NCBI GenBank assembly: GCA_947502305.1
Contig: CANMZA010000002.1
Coordinates: 897,041 to 961,040, forward strand
Origin: an uncultured Erythrobacter sp.
GTDB lineage: Bacteria > Pseudomonadota > Alphaproteobacteria > Sphingomonadales > Sphingomonadaceae
Reading direction: 5' to 3'
DNA length: 64,000 nt
In this document: positions 55,382-64,000 of the stretch, piece by piece
Layout of the letters: every line of letters starts with the position of its first letter
Position numbering within the stretch: the stretch's first letter is position 1
Translations under genes and position numbers: made by a program
The notes under the pieces: model-generated
What the model was told of the DNA's origin: nothing
The model's input: the letters and a program-made list of their open reading frames with translations, nothing else
The model's database searches: none

Positions 55382-56119
55382 TCAATTGCCGAGCAAATCA
55401 CCCAGCGCATTGCCCAGATTGCCAACCGGATTGCTGCGGAATGTCCGCTCTTCATTGCCGATATAGGCGAAAATGCCATCCAGCCCTTGATCGGTGACGG
55501 AGCGATTGATGCTTTCGCGGTTGAGCCCAGCATTGCGAATAAAGCTGTGCTGCTCTGCCAAACCGTCAAATTGGCGATAGACGCCCGCTTTCTCTAGCGC
55601 GCTATCCACGAGCGGCTCCAGCCGTGAATGCAGCCGGTCATTGGCCGAATCGCGCAAATATTGCGTGCCGCCATCCTCTTCGCGGATAATGCCGGGCGCG
55701 TCATTGAATGACAGATCGTCAATCGCATCGCGGAAAATCGGCTTTGCTTCGCCGGCGGCCACCCCGGTTGCATCATTGATCGACCGGGTCAGCCCGCCGA
55801 GCACACCCAAGCGGTTGCCTGCGCTCATCAAGGAGCCGAACAAGCCGCCGCTGCGCCCGCCAAGATTGCCGACAATCGGCAGGCCGATGCGAATATCTTC
55901 ATCATCGTAAAACGTGCCCGGCACCGCCAATTTATCCAGCGCATTGTCGCTGGCGCGGCCAAGGATGGAACTGAGCCCCAAGCCGCCGCCGCTTCCGCCG
56001 CCCAAACCGCGCGGCAGGCTTTGCGCGTGCGCCGCAGCGGGTAGCAAAGCGAAAGCAGCGCCCGCGCCAATCCCCGATAGCAATGTTCTGCGGCCAATGA
56101 TGCGGCGTGAAATGGTCAT
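55382..56119 (-). CDS. DUF4197 exported protein
   Basis: A 245-residue protein with a Tat-like signal (SRRIIGRRTLLSGIGAGAAFALLPAAAHAQ). The mature part begins with a glycine-rich stretch (LGGGSGGGLGLSS) and continues as DUF4197 (DKLAVPGTFYDDEDIRIGLP, GGLTRSINDATGVAAGEAKPIFRDAIDDLSFNDAPGIIREEDGGTQYLRD, LDGIFAYIGNEERTFRSNPVGNLGNALGDLL). Function is unknown. The start at 56119 is chosen because it gives a standard signal; the ORF continues to 56152. Confidence 0.85.
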   Translation of the reverse strand: MTISRRIIGRRTLLSGIGAGAAFALLPAAAHAQSLPRGLGGGSGGGLGLSSILGRASDNALDKLAVPGTFYDDEDIRIGLPIVGNLGGRSGGLFGSLMSAGNRLGVLGGLTRSINDATGVAAGEAKPIFRDAIDDLSFNDAPGIIREEDGGTQYLRDSANDRLHSRLEPLVDSALEKAGVYRQFDGLAEQHSFIRNAGLNRESINRSVTDQGLDGIFAYIGNEERTFRSNPVGNLGNALGDLLGN

Positions 56120-56239
56120 GCGTCTTCTCCCTCTTGCACGCAAAGATAGCACATTTTGAAGGAGGGCGCTGGTAATTTGATGTAACGCCGCCTGTCCGCA
56201 CAGCGGGTGCAGGGCCGGTGCAGTCAGGTGCAGGCGGCG

Positions 56240-57382
56240 CTAGCTTGCGTCCGCCGTCTCCAACCATTCAACCAGTGCAGCCAAACACTCCCGCGCCAGC
56301 AATTTGCAACGCTCTGGCGACCAGCCTTGCTCCGGCTCTGGGAAATCAGCCAGGTCTTTATACGGCATCTCCAGCGTCATCGCGCAGGCGCCGAACCGCT
56401 CTGCCACTTGATTGGTGCTGATGCCAAGATTGGCGCGGCCAGCCGGTGTTTTGGGATAACCCAGCTTTGTTTGGAAATCGGGTGTGCGGCGGTCAAGGAT
56501 GCGCTGATAGCGGTAAAATTCTTCGCCAAACGCATCGCTCCAGCTCGGAATGCCTTCATACCCAGCCAAGAACACCGCGGGGATCGCTTCGTCACCGTGG
56601 ACATCCATTGCGTAATCGACGCCGGTTTCATCCATCTTTGCGCGGATCGCGAGCACTTCGGGGGATTTTTCCGCACTTGGGTTTGCCCATTCACGGTTGA
56701 GGTTGGTGCCGACCCCATTGGTCCGCAAATGCCCACGCTGCGATCCATCTGGGTTGCAATTGGGAACGACGTGCAAACGGCAATGTTTGCGCAAGGCCCG
56801 GGCCACGGGATCGGTGGGGTCGGTCAGGCATTCCAATGCCCCTTCCATCCACCATTCTGCTTGCGTTTCGCCGGGGTGCTGGCGGGCATAGAGCCAGACT
56901 TGTTTTTCGCCTTCGCCCATTTGCAACATGTCGAGCGGTTGTCCGTCGAGCGTGGTAGTTAGCCGCACCAGATCAACGCCTTCGCTTGCCGCTGCCTCGG
57001 ATACCAGATCGTGATGCCGTTCCATCGAGTAAGGCGCGAAATAGGCGAACCAACTGATATTCGATGTCGGCGCATAACGTATGGTGAGCGTGCCGCCTTC
57101 TTCATCGGCGTCATAGGTGCTGGCCGCGCGCGCCCAATATTCGCGGTCTTCTGACACGCAGGCGTCGTAATTTGGCCAGCCGCCGGGAAAGGCGCTTTCG
57201 CTCAGGCCGGTGATTTTCAGCTCGATCTCTTCGCCGATCGCGCCGGAGACGCGGAAATGAAACCACTGCGCAAATTCCGCCATGTGGTCTTTGACTATCG
57301 CCAAGCGGGCGCTGCGCCCATCGATGGAAAGGACTTCGATATTCCCGCTGTCAAAAGCAGCGTCGATTGCGATTTGGGTCAT
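56240..57382 (-). CDS. M14-family cytosolic-type carboxypeptidase
   Basis: A 380-residue protein. After an N-terminal beta domain (about 120 residues), the M14 zinc site reads [16 protein letters not shown] (His and Glu ligands), with [19 protein letters not shown] and the third ligand in [12 protein letters not shown]. The N-terminal domain and these motifs match the cytosolic carboxypeptidase (Nna1/AGBL-like) branch rather than secreted digestive enzymes. No signal peptide. It starts one base after the lipoprotein stop, so the genes form an operon. Confidence 0.88.
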   Translation of the reverse strand: MTQIAIDAAFDSGNIEVLSIDGRSARLAIVKDHMAEFAQWFHFRVSGAIGEEIELKITGLSESAFPGGWPNYDACVSEDREYWARAASTYDADEEGGTLTIRYAPTSNISWFAYFAPYSMERHHDLVSEAAASEGVDLVRLTTTLDGQPLDMLQMGEGEKQVWLYARQHPGETQAEWWMEGALECLTDPTDPVARALRKHCRLHVVPNCNPDGSQRGHLRTNGVGTNLNREWANPSAEKSPEVLAIRAKMDETGVDYAMDVHGDEAIPAVFLAGYEGIPSWSDAFGEEFYRYQRILDRRTPDFQTKLGYPKTPAGRANLGISTNQVAERFGACAMTLEMPYKDLADFPEPEQGWSPERCKLLARECLAALVEWLETADAS

Positions 57383-57383
57383 A

Positions 57384-58037
57384 TTATTCCTGAAGGTCGT
57401 CCACATCCACTGTCACGGTGTCGCCATTGCCACCGGGGAAGCCTTCAAACAAGGCAGCAGCCAAAATCCGCGCGCTCGCATCCACATCGGAATAAGGGGA
57501 ATTGATCGAAACAGGCTGCTGCGCGCGCCCTTCCCATTGGCTGGTGCCGTCCGGCCCGCTGATGCGGACGGATAATTCGGACAGGACATTGGGCCCGCTG
57601 CTGCCGCCGCCCAGATTGATGCCGATCCCAACACCGCCCCCGCCGCCAAACCCGCCGCGACCACCGCCAAGCCCGCCGCCAACGCCGACGCTAACCGGCC
57701 CGCGAGAGCTGGCCGGAGCGATGGGATTGCGGCTGGTGCGGATCGTGGCGAGGTTCGCCGCCTGCGCGGACCCATCGAGAATTACGGTGTAGCCCAGTTC
57801 GGCCAGTTCATCCGCCACCGCCGCAGCAAAGGCATTGCGCGCGGTTTGATTGTCCATCTCTTCGGGGAAATCGATTGTGATCGTCCCTTGCCCAAGGGGC
57901 GCCGCAGAAGGGGTAGGTGGCTCTGCCACGAACCGGGTCACTTCGATCGGGCCAGTGTAAGAACCAGCGCAAGCGGGCAAAGCCAGCGCCGCAATCACAA
58001 TCACAGCAGGGCGTAACAAGCGGGGGGAAATCGGCAT
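57384..58037 (-). CDS. DUF4136-type lipoprotein
   Basis: A 217-residue protein with a lipobox (ALALPACAG). The mature part shows the DUF4136 pattern ([87 protein letters not shown]), interrupted by a long glycine-rich insert ([20 protein letters not shown]). It would be anchored in the outer membrane. Function is unknown. Confidence 0.82.
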   Translation of the reverse strand: MPISPRLLRPAVIVIAALALPACAGSYTGPIEVTRFVAEPPTPSAAPLGQGTITIDFPEEMDNQTARNAFAAAVADELAELGYTVILDGSAQAANLATIRTSRNPIAPASSRGPVSVGVGGGLGGGRGGFGGGGGVGIGINLGGGSSGPNVLSELSVRISGPDGTSQWEGRAQQPVSINSPYSDVDASARILAAALFEGFPGGNGDTVTVDVDDLQE

Positions 58038-58167
58038 GAGAAAATCCTCTTTGTTGCGGCCCGTATAGGCCCGTCACGCGCCATCGCAAAACGTGGCCGT
58101 GCAAAACACCAGTTGCAACGGCCACGCGTTCACGATTTTGCAGGTGAATGATGGTAAGCGCAGCGAT

Positions 58168-59181
58168 ATGTCTGAGACGTTAAAACCCATCGTTCTGGTA
58201 ACTGGCGGCGCCGGTTATATCGGCAGCCACGCTGTTCTGGCTCTAAAGGATGCCGGCTGGCACCCTGTGGTCGTTGATAATCTGTCCACCGGCTTTCGCT
58301 TTGCAGTGCCGGATGACGTGCCTTTTTATGAGGGCGATATTGAAGATGGCGCTTTGCTGGCGCGGGTTTTCGCCAAAGAGGGGATCGGCGCGATCATGCA
58401 TTTCGCCGGGTCGATTATCGTGCCCGAAAGCGTGAGCGACCCGCTCAAATATTATCACAACAACACCGCCAAGAGCCGCGCCCTCATCGAAGCGGCTGTG
58501 ACCGCTGGCGTGCCGCATTTCATCTTTTCTTCGACGGCCGCGACTTACGGCATGCCCGAAGAATCGCCCGTTCGTGAGGATACGCCGCGTGTGCCGATCA
58601 ATCCGTATGGTTGGTCGAAATTGATGACCGAACAAATGCTGGCCGACACGGCTTTGGCGCATTCGCTCAATTACTGTGTGCTGCGCTATTTCAACGTTGC
58701 CGGGGCCGATCCGCAGGGGCGAACGGGCCAATCAACCGCCGGCGCAACGCATCTGATCAAAGTCGCTTTGGAGGCGGCGCTCGGCAAGCGTCCATACGTC
58801 AGTGTGTTCGGCACCGATTACGATACGCCTGACGGGACAGGGGTGCGTGATTACATCCATGTCAGCGATCTTGCATCCGCGCATGTGTTGGCACTGGCCG
58901 CGCTGATTGAGCAGCCTCAGCGCTCGCTCACGATGAATTGCGGTTACGGCAAAGGATTTTCCGTTTTGGAAGTTTTGGATGCGGTGGACCGGGTAACCAA
59001 CCTCAAAATTGATCGGCAAATGGAACCGCGCCGCGCCGGTGATCCGGGCGCGCTGATCTCTGACCCGTCGCGTATTCGTTCGGCCATTCCGTGGCGGCCT
59101 CAGCATGATGATCTCGACACGATCATTGCGCATGCGCTCGCTTGGGAGCGAAAGCTGGCGGATATGCGGGGAAATGGTTGA
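58168..59181 (+). CDS. galE: UDP-glucose 4-epimerase
   Basis: A 337-residue extended SDR: VLVTGGAGYIGSHAVLALKDAGW at the N-terminus, FSSTAATYGMPEESPVREDTP, and NPYGWSKLMTEQML with the Tyr-x3-Lys pair. It interconverts UDP-glucose and UDP-galactose and could feed galactose to the EPS, although it lies 17 kb from that cluster. The start at 58168 fits the family; the frame is open to 58093. Confidence 0.94.
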   Translation: MSETLKPIVLVTGGAGYIGSHAVLALKDAGWHPVVVDNLSTGFRFAVPDDVPFYEGDIEDGALLARVFAKEGIGAIMHFAGSIIVPESVSDPLKYYHNNTAKSRALIEAAVTAGVPHFIFSSTAATYGMPEESPVREDTPRVPINPYGWSKLMTEQMLADTALAHSLNYCVLRYFNVAGADPQGRTGQSTAGATHLIKVALEAALGKRPYVSVFGTDYDTPDGTGVRDYIHVSDLASAHVLALAALIEQPQRSLTMNCGYGKGFSVLEVLDAVDRVTNLKIDRQMEPRRAGDPGALISDPSRIRSAIPWRPQHDDLDTIIAHALAWERKLADMRGNG

Positions 59182-59269
59182 CGCGCACCGATTCGCCGCT
59201 TAGGTGCGCGGCTTGAAATTTGAGGGCTGCGCAAAGACTGCGGCGCCTGTTTATTCCCGGGAAGAAATC

Positions 59270-59395
59270 ATGAAAGTCCGTAACAGCCTTAAGTCGCTGA
59301 AGAACCGTCACCGCGATTGCCGCGTGATTCGCCGCCGCGGGCGGACCTATGTCATCAACAAGACCAACCGCCGCTTTAAAGCCCGTCAGGGCTAA
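59270..59395 (+). CDS. rpmJ: 50S ribosomal protein L36
   Basis: A 41-residue bL36: [20 protein letters not shown], then [21 protein letters not shown]. Of the zinc-binding residues only a single Cys remains, so it belongs to the zinc-free form seen in many alphaproteobacteria. GAAGAAA precedes the ATG. Confidence 0.96.
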   Translation: MKVRNSLKSLKNRHRDCRVIRRRGRTYVINKTNRRFKARQG

Positions 59396-59441
59396 GCGAG
59401 CGAATTGACCGGTTGCCTAATTGGGCGACCGAGGAAAAGCA

Positions 59442-59473
59442 GCGGCCCGCCTCCATCGTGGAGAGCGGGCCGC
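59442..59473. terminator. GC-rich hairpin downstream of rpmJ
   Basis: The arms GCGGCCCGC and GCGGGCCGC enclose a second short stem (CTCC/GGAG) and a small loop. It follows rpmJ by about 46 bp and precedes the HAD gene by 23 bp. There is no T-run, so termination is not certain. Confidence 0.45.
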
Positions 59474-59495
59474 AGCTGTTTGAGGAGCGGGTGAA

Positions 59496-60110
59496 GTGAG
59501 TAAGCCAGTCACCAAAGCAGTCGTCTTCGATATCGGGCGCGTCCTGTTCCATTGGCAATTGCGGGCCTTGTTTCAAAAAATCATCGAGGATGAAGCGGAG
59601 CTCGATTGGTTTTTGGCGAATGTCGTGACCGAAGAATGGCATTTTCAGCATGATCGCGGCGTGACCTTGGGTGAAATGCTTCCGGCGCGGATCGCGCAAT
59701 TTCCCGATCAGGCGCTAAGGATCGCGGCCTATGCGGCGCGCTTCAATGAAACGGCGGCGGAGCCGGTCGAGGGGGTGCATGATCTTGTGCGCCGTCTGCA
59801 CAGCGCCGGTGTTCCGCTGTTTTGCCTCACCAATTTTGGCGATGAATTGTTCGCGCAATTCCGCGCTCAGCATGCGATTTTTGACCTGTTTGAGGATATC
59901 ATCGTGTCCGGCACGGAGAAAATCGCAAAGCCGGATGCGCGCATCTATGAATTGGTCGAAGCCCGCAGCGACAGGCCGGGGGATGCCTTGTTCTTCACCG
60001 ACGACAATCCCGACAATGTTGCCGCTGCGAAAGCGCGCGGCTGGGATGCGCATTTGTTCACCGATGCAGACGCTCTAGAAACGCAGCTAAAGGCTGCCGG
60101 GCACCTTTAA
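59496..60110 (+). CDS. HAD-family phosphatase
   Basis: A 204-residue HAD hydrolase of the subfamily IA variant 3 type. Motif I reads AVVFDIGRVLFHWQ, motif II LFCLTNFG, motif III KIAKPDARIYEL and motif IV FFTDDNPDNVAAAKARGW. Substrate not predictable. Confidence 0.87.
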   Translation: MSKPVTKAVVFDIGRVLFHWQLRALFQKIIEDEAELDWFLANVVTEEWHFQHDRGVTLGEMLPARIAQFPDQALRIAAYAARFNETAAEPVEGVHDLVRRLHSAGVPLFCLTNFGDELFAQFRAQHAIFDLFEDIIVSGTEKIAKPDARIYELVEARSDRPGDALFFTDDNPDNVAAAKARGWDAHLFTDADALETQLKAAGHL

Positions 60111-60157
60111 CTGAACGCCAGCCTTTGACTAAGCCTCAGTTTGCGTGTGCGCGGCGC

Positions 60158-60204
60158 AAAAAAATCCCCCGGAGCAGCATCTGGGGAACGCGCTGCGCCG
60201 GGGG
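60158..60204 (-). terminator. Rho-independent terminator of the CC_3452 gene
   Basis: Arms of thirteen bases (60166-60178 and 60192-60204) pair with a single mismatch. On the minus strand the hairpin is followed within one base by seven T. It lies about 50 bp after the stop of the CC_3452-family gene. Confidence 0.85.
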
Positions 60205-60255
60205 CTCTTAGGGGCCCGTCCGCATGGAGAGTGCCGGACGGGGTTGGAAAGGGGA

Positions 60256-60597
60256 TTAGTTGCCGTTGCAGCGCGCCAGCTTGTCTTCGGCCAAGGCTTC
60301 ACCATTGGCGACGAAGTTTGTGATTTCGCCGAATTCACGGGCGAGACCTCGGCACACACGCGATGCGCGCGACGTGCCCTTATTGGCGACGCAGGTTGTG
60401 CCAGCACAATTCCAAGCGACGCCGCCAGCAACCGCGCGGTTATCGTCCGCAGGTTGGGCCAGTGTGGCGGTGTAGTAAGCGCCGCTTTGCGCCGCGAGAG
60501 GCGCTGACGAGGTGGCAACACCGAAACTGAGACCGGTGTAAGCCAGTGCAAGTGCGAAAACGGTGAAGCGGCCAGCGCGGGGGAGGGAGAGGGTCAT
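60256..60597 (-). CDS. CC_3452-family secreted protein
   Basis: A 113-residue protein with a signal peptide (ALALAYTGLSFGVATSSAPLAAQ). The mature part reads GAYYTATLAQPADDNRAVAGGVAWNCAGTTCVANKGTSRASRVCRGLAREFGEI, which matches the CC_3452 family of sphingomonads and caulobacters, with four Cys likely paired. Function is unknown. ATG at 60597 has AAAGGA upstream with spacing eight; a GTG lies directly before it. It is divergent from the HxlR regulator. Confidence 0.85.
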   Translation of the reverse strand: MTLSLPRAGRFTVFALALAYTGLSFGVATSSAPLAAQSGAYYTATLAQPADDNRAVAGGVAWNCAGTTCVANKGTSRASRVCRGLAREFGEITNFVANGEALAEDKLARCNGN

Positions 60598-60669
60598 CAC
60601 GTTAGTCCTTTGTGTTGTAGGTTCGGGGGCAATTACAGTTCAAAAAGTTTCAGATCGAAACCAGTTGCG

Positions 60670-60688
60670 AATCACTACCTATGTGATT
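60670..60688. promoter_or_regulatory. Possible HxlR-type operator
   Basis: The inverted repeat AATCAC-7-GTGATT lies between the divergent CC_3452 and HxlR genes, about 100 bp before the HxlR start. Winged-helix regulators commonly bind such repeats near their own promoters. The assignment is by position and symmetry only. Confidence 0.4.
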
Positions 60689-60784
60689 AGGTTTCAGGTT
60701 GCAACTAGAAACTTAAATTATTTTTCGTGCTGATTTTGAGATTGGCGGCGAAAGCGCTAACTAGGTTGCAGCGAAAGGACTGAT

Positions 60785-61339
60785 ATGGGCGATGTTAGAG
60801 AACCACTGCGCGAGCTGATTGAGTGCGGATTGCCGCAAGCTCTTGAAGTTATGGGTGAACGTTGGTCATTTATGATTCTGCGCGCCAGTTTTAACGGGCT
60901 CAAACACTTCGAAGAATTTTTGAGTGAGCTCGGAATCGCGCGCAATATCCTCTCCAATCGCCTTGCCAAATTGGTCGATCACGGGATTTTGAAGCGTGAA
61001 CCATGCGCCGATGATCGTCGTAAGATCGAATATCGCCTGACGAACAAGGGCTTCGATCTGTTGCCTGCGATGATTGCGCTGCGCCAATGGGGCCAGAAAT
61101 ATGGCGCAGAATTTGTCGATGAAGACCCCGTTTTGGTCGATCAGCATGACCGTCTGCCAATCGGCCCTGTTTCGATTTTAGCCCATGATGGGCGCGTGCT
61201 CAGCCACGAGGATCTGTGGATGGTGCGCAAGGATGACCTTGGCAAGCGCGCCGATGGCTCTGTAGCGACCACAGGGACGGGCACGAACACCGGCGACGTT
61301 GTCGATATCGAAGCCGCCCGCAAAGCCGCCGCCGTATAG
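60785..61339 (+). CDS. HxlR-family winged-helix regulator
   Basis: A 184-residue protein. The HxlR winged helix covers about residues 10-105 (IECGLPQALEVMGERWSFMILRASFNGLKHFEEFLSELGIARNILSNRLAKLVDHGILKR, with KIEYRLTNKGFDLLP forming the wing). A C-terminal 75-residue extension ends in DIEAARKAAAV and is not recognised. Effector unknown. A short repeat upstream could be its operator. recQ follows on the same strand after 60 bp. Confidence 0.9.
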   Translation: MGDVREPLRELIECGLPQALEVMGERWSFMILRASFNGLKHFEEFLSELGIARNILSNRLAKLVDHGILKREPCADDRRKIEYRLTNKGFDLLPAMIALRQWGQKYGAEFVDEDPVLVDQHDRLPIGPVSILAHDGRVLSHEDLWMVRKDDLGKRADGSVATTGTGTNTGDVVDIEAARKAAAV

Positions 61340-61399
61340 ACAACCTTTCCATTGGCCGCCCAAACGGGCCGGGCCTCGCAACGCAGGATTTGCTTACTC

Positions 61400-63208
61400 A
61401 TGAGCGTTGCCGCTGGCACTGACCTGCTTGAAATATTGCGCTCGACCTTCGGGTTTTCCGGATTTCGCGGACAGCAAGAGGCAGTGATCACGCGCATTTT
61501 GTCGGGTGAAAACACTCTGGCATTGATGCCGACGGGCGCGGGCAAATCACTGTGTTATCAGCTTCCCGCTTTGGCGCGGCCTGGCACGGCGATCGTTATT
61601 TCGCCTCTGATCGCATTGATGCATGATCAAATCCGCGCCGCCAAAGCTGTCGGCATACGCGCCGCCTCCATGACATCGGCGGATATGGACAAGGCAGAAA
61701 CCGCCGACCGTTTGCTTTCGGGCGAACTTGATCTGCTTTATGTGGCGCCCGAACGCGCGACGACGCCGGGCTTTCAATCGCTGCTTGCTGAGGCTGATAT
61801 CTCCCTGTTCGCCATTGATGAGGCGCATTGTGTTTCGGAATGGGGGCATGATTTTCGGCCCGATTATCGCGGTTTGCGGCCGATGCTCGATCATTTCGAA
61901 TATGTCCCGCGGCTCGCGCTGACAGCGACAGCGGATGAAACCACGCGCGCCGATATTTTGCGCCAATTGGGCATCCCGGACCAAGGCTTGATCAAGGCCG
62001 GCTTTGACCGTCCCAATATCCGTTACACCATTTCCGCCCGCGACAATGTCGGGCGGCAAATCACCGAATTTATCCAAAACACGCCGGGCGCCGGGATTGT
62101 CTATGCACAAAGCCGCAAAGCGACCGAAGACCTCGCCGCCAAACTCGCCGCGACCGGGCGGCCCGTGGGCGCGTATCACGCAGGCTTACCGCCTGAACAA
62201 CGCGCCGCGACGCAGGCCGAGTTCGTAAAATCCGAAGACATGGTGATGGTCGCGACCATCGCATTCGGCATGGGTATCGACAAACCGGATGTGCGATTTG
62301 TCCTCCATGCAGGCCTGCCCAAATCGACCGAGGCCTATTATCAGGAAACAGGCCGTGCGGGCCGCGACGGCGATCCCTCAGTGGCGCAGATGTTCTGGAG
62401 CGCGAATGATTTCGCCAAGGCCCGCCAATGGCTGAGCGATGTCGAGGAAAGCCGCTTGGCCAGCGAACGAGAGCGGCTGAACGCCTTGGCGGCTTTGGTC
62501 GAAAGCGCTGGTTGCCGCCGCGCCATTTTGCTGCGGCATTTCGGCGAAGACCCGCCCCAGACCTGCGGCAATTGTGACAATTGTATCGATCCGCCCAGAG
62601 TTTTGGATGTGACCGAAATCGCGCAAAAACTACTCAGCGCGGTGTACCGCACCGGCCAGAGTTTCGGCATTGGTCATATCGAAAAGGTTCTGCTGGGCCG
62701 GGATGATGCACGCGTGCGGCAACGGGGCCATGACAGCCTGTCGGTGTTTGGCATTATCGGCGGCGAGGATGCGGCTTTGCTGCGCCCGGTCATGCGCAGT
62801 TTGATGGCGAATGCGATGTTGGTGACGACAGAGCATGGCGGCTTGGCGTTAAGCGGGGATGCGGCAGAGGTGCTGCGCGGGAACAAGGCCATTGCGATTG
62901 CAGAGCCGCCCAAGAAGCGCGGGCGCCGTGACCGGGGAAATGGCAGCGCAAATAGCAGGGCCGGCGCGGTCCCCAATCCCATTGGCGACCCGCTGTTCGA
63001 TGCGCTGCGCGAGCGGCGCAAATCACTTGCCAGCGAACACAGCGTCCCGGCTTATATTATTTTTCACGACAGCGTCCTGCGCGCCATGGCGAGCGAGCGG
63101 CCTGGCAGCCTGTCTGAATTGGGCGAAATACAGGGTGTTGGCGCAAAGAAGCTCGACACGTGGGGTCAGGAATTTTTGAACGTCATCCGCGAATTTGAGG
63201 GCGGTTAA
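61400..63208 (+). CDS. recQ: ATP-dependent DNA helicase RecQ
   Basis: A 602-residue RecQ: Walker A MPTGAGKSLCYQLPAL near residue 50, DEAH box AIDEAHCVSEWGHDFRPDY, SF2 motif VI ETGRAGRDGDPS, the zinc-binding Cys set of the RQC domain (CRRAILLRHF, then TCGNCDNC), and a C-terminal HRDC domain (FHDSVLRAMASERPGSLSELGEIQGVGAKKL). It acts in recombinational repair and fork restart. ATG at 61400 is used; an in-frame ATG at 61352 would add 16 residues. The end overlaps the convergent Popeye-like gene by four bases. Confidence 0.96.
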   Translation: MSVAAGTDLLEILRSTFGFSGFRGQQEAVITRILSGENTLALMPTGAGKSLCYQLPALARPGTAIVISPLIALMHDQIRAAKAVGIRAASMTSADMDKAETADRLLSGELDLLYVAPERATTPGFQSLLAEADISLFAIDEAHCVSEWGHDFRPDYRGLRPMLDHFEYVPRLALTATADETTRADILRQLGIPDQGLIKAGFDRPNIRYTISARDNVGRQITEFIQNTPGAGIVYAQSRKATEDLAAKLAATGRPVGAYHAGLPPEQRAATQAEFVKSEDMVMVATIAFGMGIDKPDVRFVLHAGLPKSTEAYYQETGRAGRDGDPSVAQMFWSANDFAKARQWLSDVEESRLASERERLNALAALVESAGCRRAILLRHFGEDPPQTCGNCDNCIDPPRVLDVTEIAQKLLSAVYRTGQSFGIGHIEKVLLGRDDARVRQRGHDSLSVFGIIGGEDAALLRPVMRSLMANAMLVTTEHGGLALSGDAAEVLRGNKAIAIAEPPKKRGRRDRGNGSANSRAGAVPNPIGDPLFDALRERRKSLASEHSVPAYIIFHDSVLRAMASERPGSLSELGEIQGVGAKKLDTWGQEFLNVIREFEGG

Positions 63209-63885
63209 TCCGCTGGAAGAGCATCGTCCGGACGATAGCTCTCGGTCAGTTTGCGCGCCAAATCGCGGGTCAGCAAAGCGTTGAGGGCATTGCCCAGCGC
63301 CGGATATTTCTCGCCCAGCTCTCGCAATGCCTCCGCATCCCATAAAACATAGCGTACACCGGCGGGCGCTAGGGTTGTTGCGGTTGCTTGTCCGTCCAAA
63401 ACAAATGCGACCTCTCCGACGAAATTTTGCGCGGGCAGGCCGAATTTATGTTCGCCCTTCTCAACCGCCACGGTGCCGCTGACGATATAATAGAGCCGCG
63501 AGGTTTGTTCCCCCTCGCGCGTTAGAATGATGCTGTGCGCCTTGGCTGCTTTGCGCCATTCGGCGATCTTTAAAATCCGCCGAAATTGCCCCGGCGTCAG
63601 CGTTTCGAAAGCATCGAACAGGCGTTTTTCGTCGTCAGACATGCGGAAAGTTGTGCGTTCAAGCAGCACTTGGGCGAGCACATAGATATTGACCGCGATC
63701 AGCAAAAAGCCGGTCATGACCGCATCCCACAAGGGCGGCGATGGCACGAGCCAATAGTAGAAATTGAACACGATGCTGGAGACGATAATCATCACGCGCA
63801 ATTTCAATTCGTCGCGGATGAAATATCCGATGAGCAGAATTGCGGTGGCAATATGGATCAGCCATGCGGGATCAAAGAAGGTCAT
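63205..63885 (-). CDS. Popeye-like cyclic-nucleotide-binding-fold membrane protein
   Basis: A 226-residue protein with three N-terminal helices (LIHIATAILLIGYFI, MIIVSSIVFNFYYWL, AVMTGFLLIAVNIYVLAQVLL) followed by a CAP_ED/Popeye-like beta-roll (SIILTREGEQTSRLYYIVSGTVAVEKGEHKFGLPAQNFVGEVAFVLDGQATATTLAPAGVRYVLWD). The layout is that of Popeye-domain proteins, which bind cAMP in animals. No HTH is present. The ATG overlaps the stop of the comM-like gene (ATGA), suggesting an operon. Confidence 0.8.
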   Translation of the reverse strand: MTFFDPAWLIHIATAILLIGYFIRDELKLRVMIIVSSIVFNFYYWLVPSPPLWDAVMTGFLLIAVNIYVLAQVLLERTTFRMSDDEKRLFDAFETLTPGQFRRILKIAEWRKAAKAHSIILTREGEQTSRLYYIVSGTVAVEKGEHKFGLPAQNFVGEVAFVLDGQATATTLAPAGVRYVLWDAEALRELGEKYPALGNALNALLTRDLARKLTESYRPDDALPAD

Positions 63886-64000
63886 TTGCGTCCAATCGTC
63901 TGACGGTATGAAAGCGCCTCGGCGATATGGATGCGGCCCACTTCGGCTTTGCCAGATAGGTCCGCAATCGTCCGCGCCACGCGCAGCATTCTGGTATAAG
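63882..64000 (-). CDS. ComM/YifB-family AAA ATPase, C-terminal end
   Basis: Only the last 39 codons are in the window. They read TRMLRVARTIADLSGKAE then VGRIHIAEALSYRQTIGRK, matching the C-terminus of magnesium-chelatase-like ComM/YifB proteins. ComM is a helicase that promotes branch migration during natural transformation; the ATPase domain is outside the window. Confidence 0.8.
   Translation of the reverse strand, partial: YTRMLRVARTIADLSGKAEVGRIHIAEALSYRQTIGRK

Overview
The window looks like a chromosomal segment of a sphingomonad-type alphaproteobacterium, probably close to the Erythrobacteraceae. The evidence is family-level: a CC_3452-family secreted protein, a UPF0262 protein, a DUF4197 protein, a DUF4136-type lipoprotein, a GTA-type spike base protein, and many ATGA/GTGA start-stop overlaps. 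No rRNA, tRNA, IS element or CRISPR array was recognised. All assignments come from reading protein motifs; no database search was run.

Layout. 1-6.9 kb: end of a NUDIX/NrtR-like gene, a membrane-anchored AraC regulator, an S41 peptidase, then an operon of two acyl-CoA dehydrogenases plus a crotonase. 6.9-9.4 kb: a TPR-like protein and an O-antigen-ligase-like protein, then a small monocistronic secreted protein. 9.6-16.9 kb: a complete lasso-peptide locus with B2 protease (minus), Asn-synthetase-like cyclase and a 42-residue precursor (plus), a terminator, HprK-like kinase and PqqD-like B1/RRE (plus), then a nucleotidyltransferase and an ABC exporter (minus). 17.2-40.7 kb: a large, mosaic exopolysaccharide (EPS) region. 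It holds the dTDP-rhamnose genes, SGNH hydrolase, hexapeptide acyltransferase, pyruvyltransferase, an FrhB-like Fe-S flavoprotein, sulfotransferase, Wzx flippase, a two-gene phage/GTA-like spike module, Wzy-like polymerase, two GT2 glycosyltransferases, Wzc-type autokinase, Wza-type exporter, UDP-ManNAc/ManNAcA genes and a PssD/PssE (Alg14/Alg13-like) pair. 40.8-42.4 kb: alpha-methylacyl-CoA racemase-type CoA transferase and a MaoC dehydratase. 42.4-46.2 kb: a tightly packed DUF3604-parvulin-HupE operon. 46.3-64 kb: mostly housekeeping genes (ftsH, ParA-like, rpoZ, phospholipase D-like, dnaB, UPF0262, GH25-like, cdd, DUF4197, M14 peptidase, lipoprotein, galE, rpmJ, HAD, CC_3452, HxlR, recQ, Popeye-like, end of comM/yifB).

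How it fits together. The EPS genes encode nucleotide-sugar supply (L-Rha, ManNAcA), assembly, modification (pyruvate, acyl, sulfate), flipping, polymerisation and export of what is probably an acidic heteropolysaccharide. The lasso locus has all the core genes plus a kinase and a nucleotidyltransferase. The precursor carries the RRE-binding leader motif and a predicted 16-residue core, GSGTRFRDGTVADSRF, with an 8-residue ring (Gly1-Asp8).

Most interesting points: (i) the lasso locus, whose precursor does not end in Ser although a paeninodin-type kinase is present; (ii) a gene-transfer-agent-like head-spike pair inside the EPS cluster; (iii) a perfect 19-bp inverted repeat ahead of the polymerase gene and an exact 24-bp in-frame duplication inside it; (iv) the possibility that the lasso/EPS block interrupts a branched-acyl-CoA degradation operon; (v) the uncharacterised DUF3604-parvulin-HupE module; (vi) a GH25-fold protein that seems to lack its catalytic acids.
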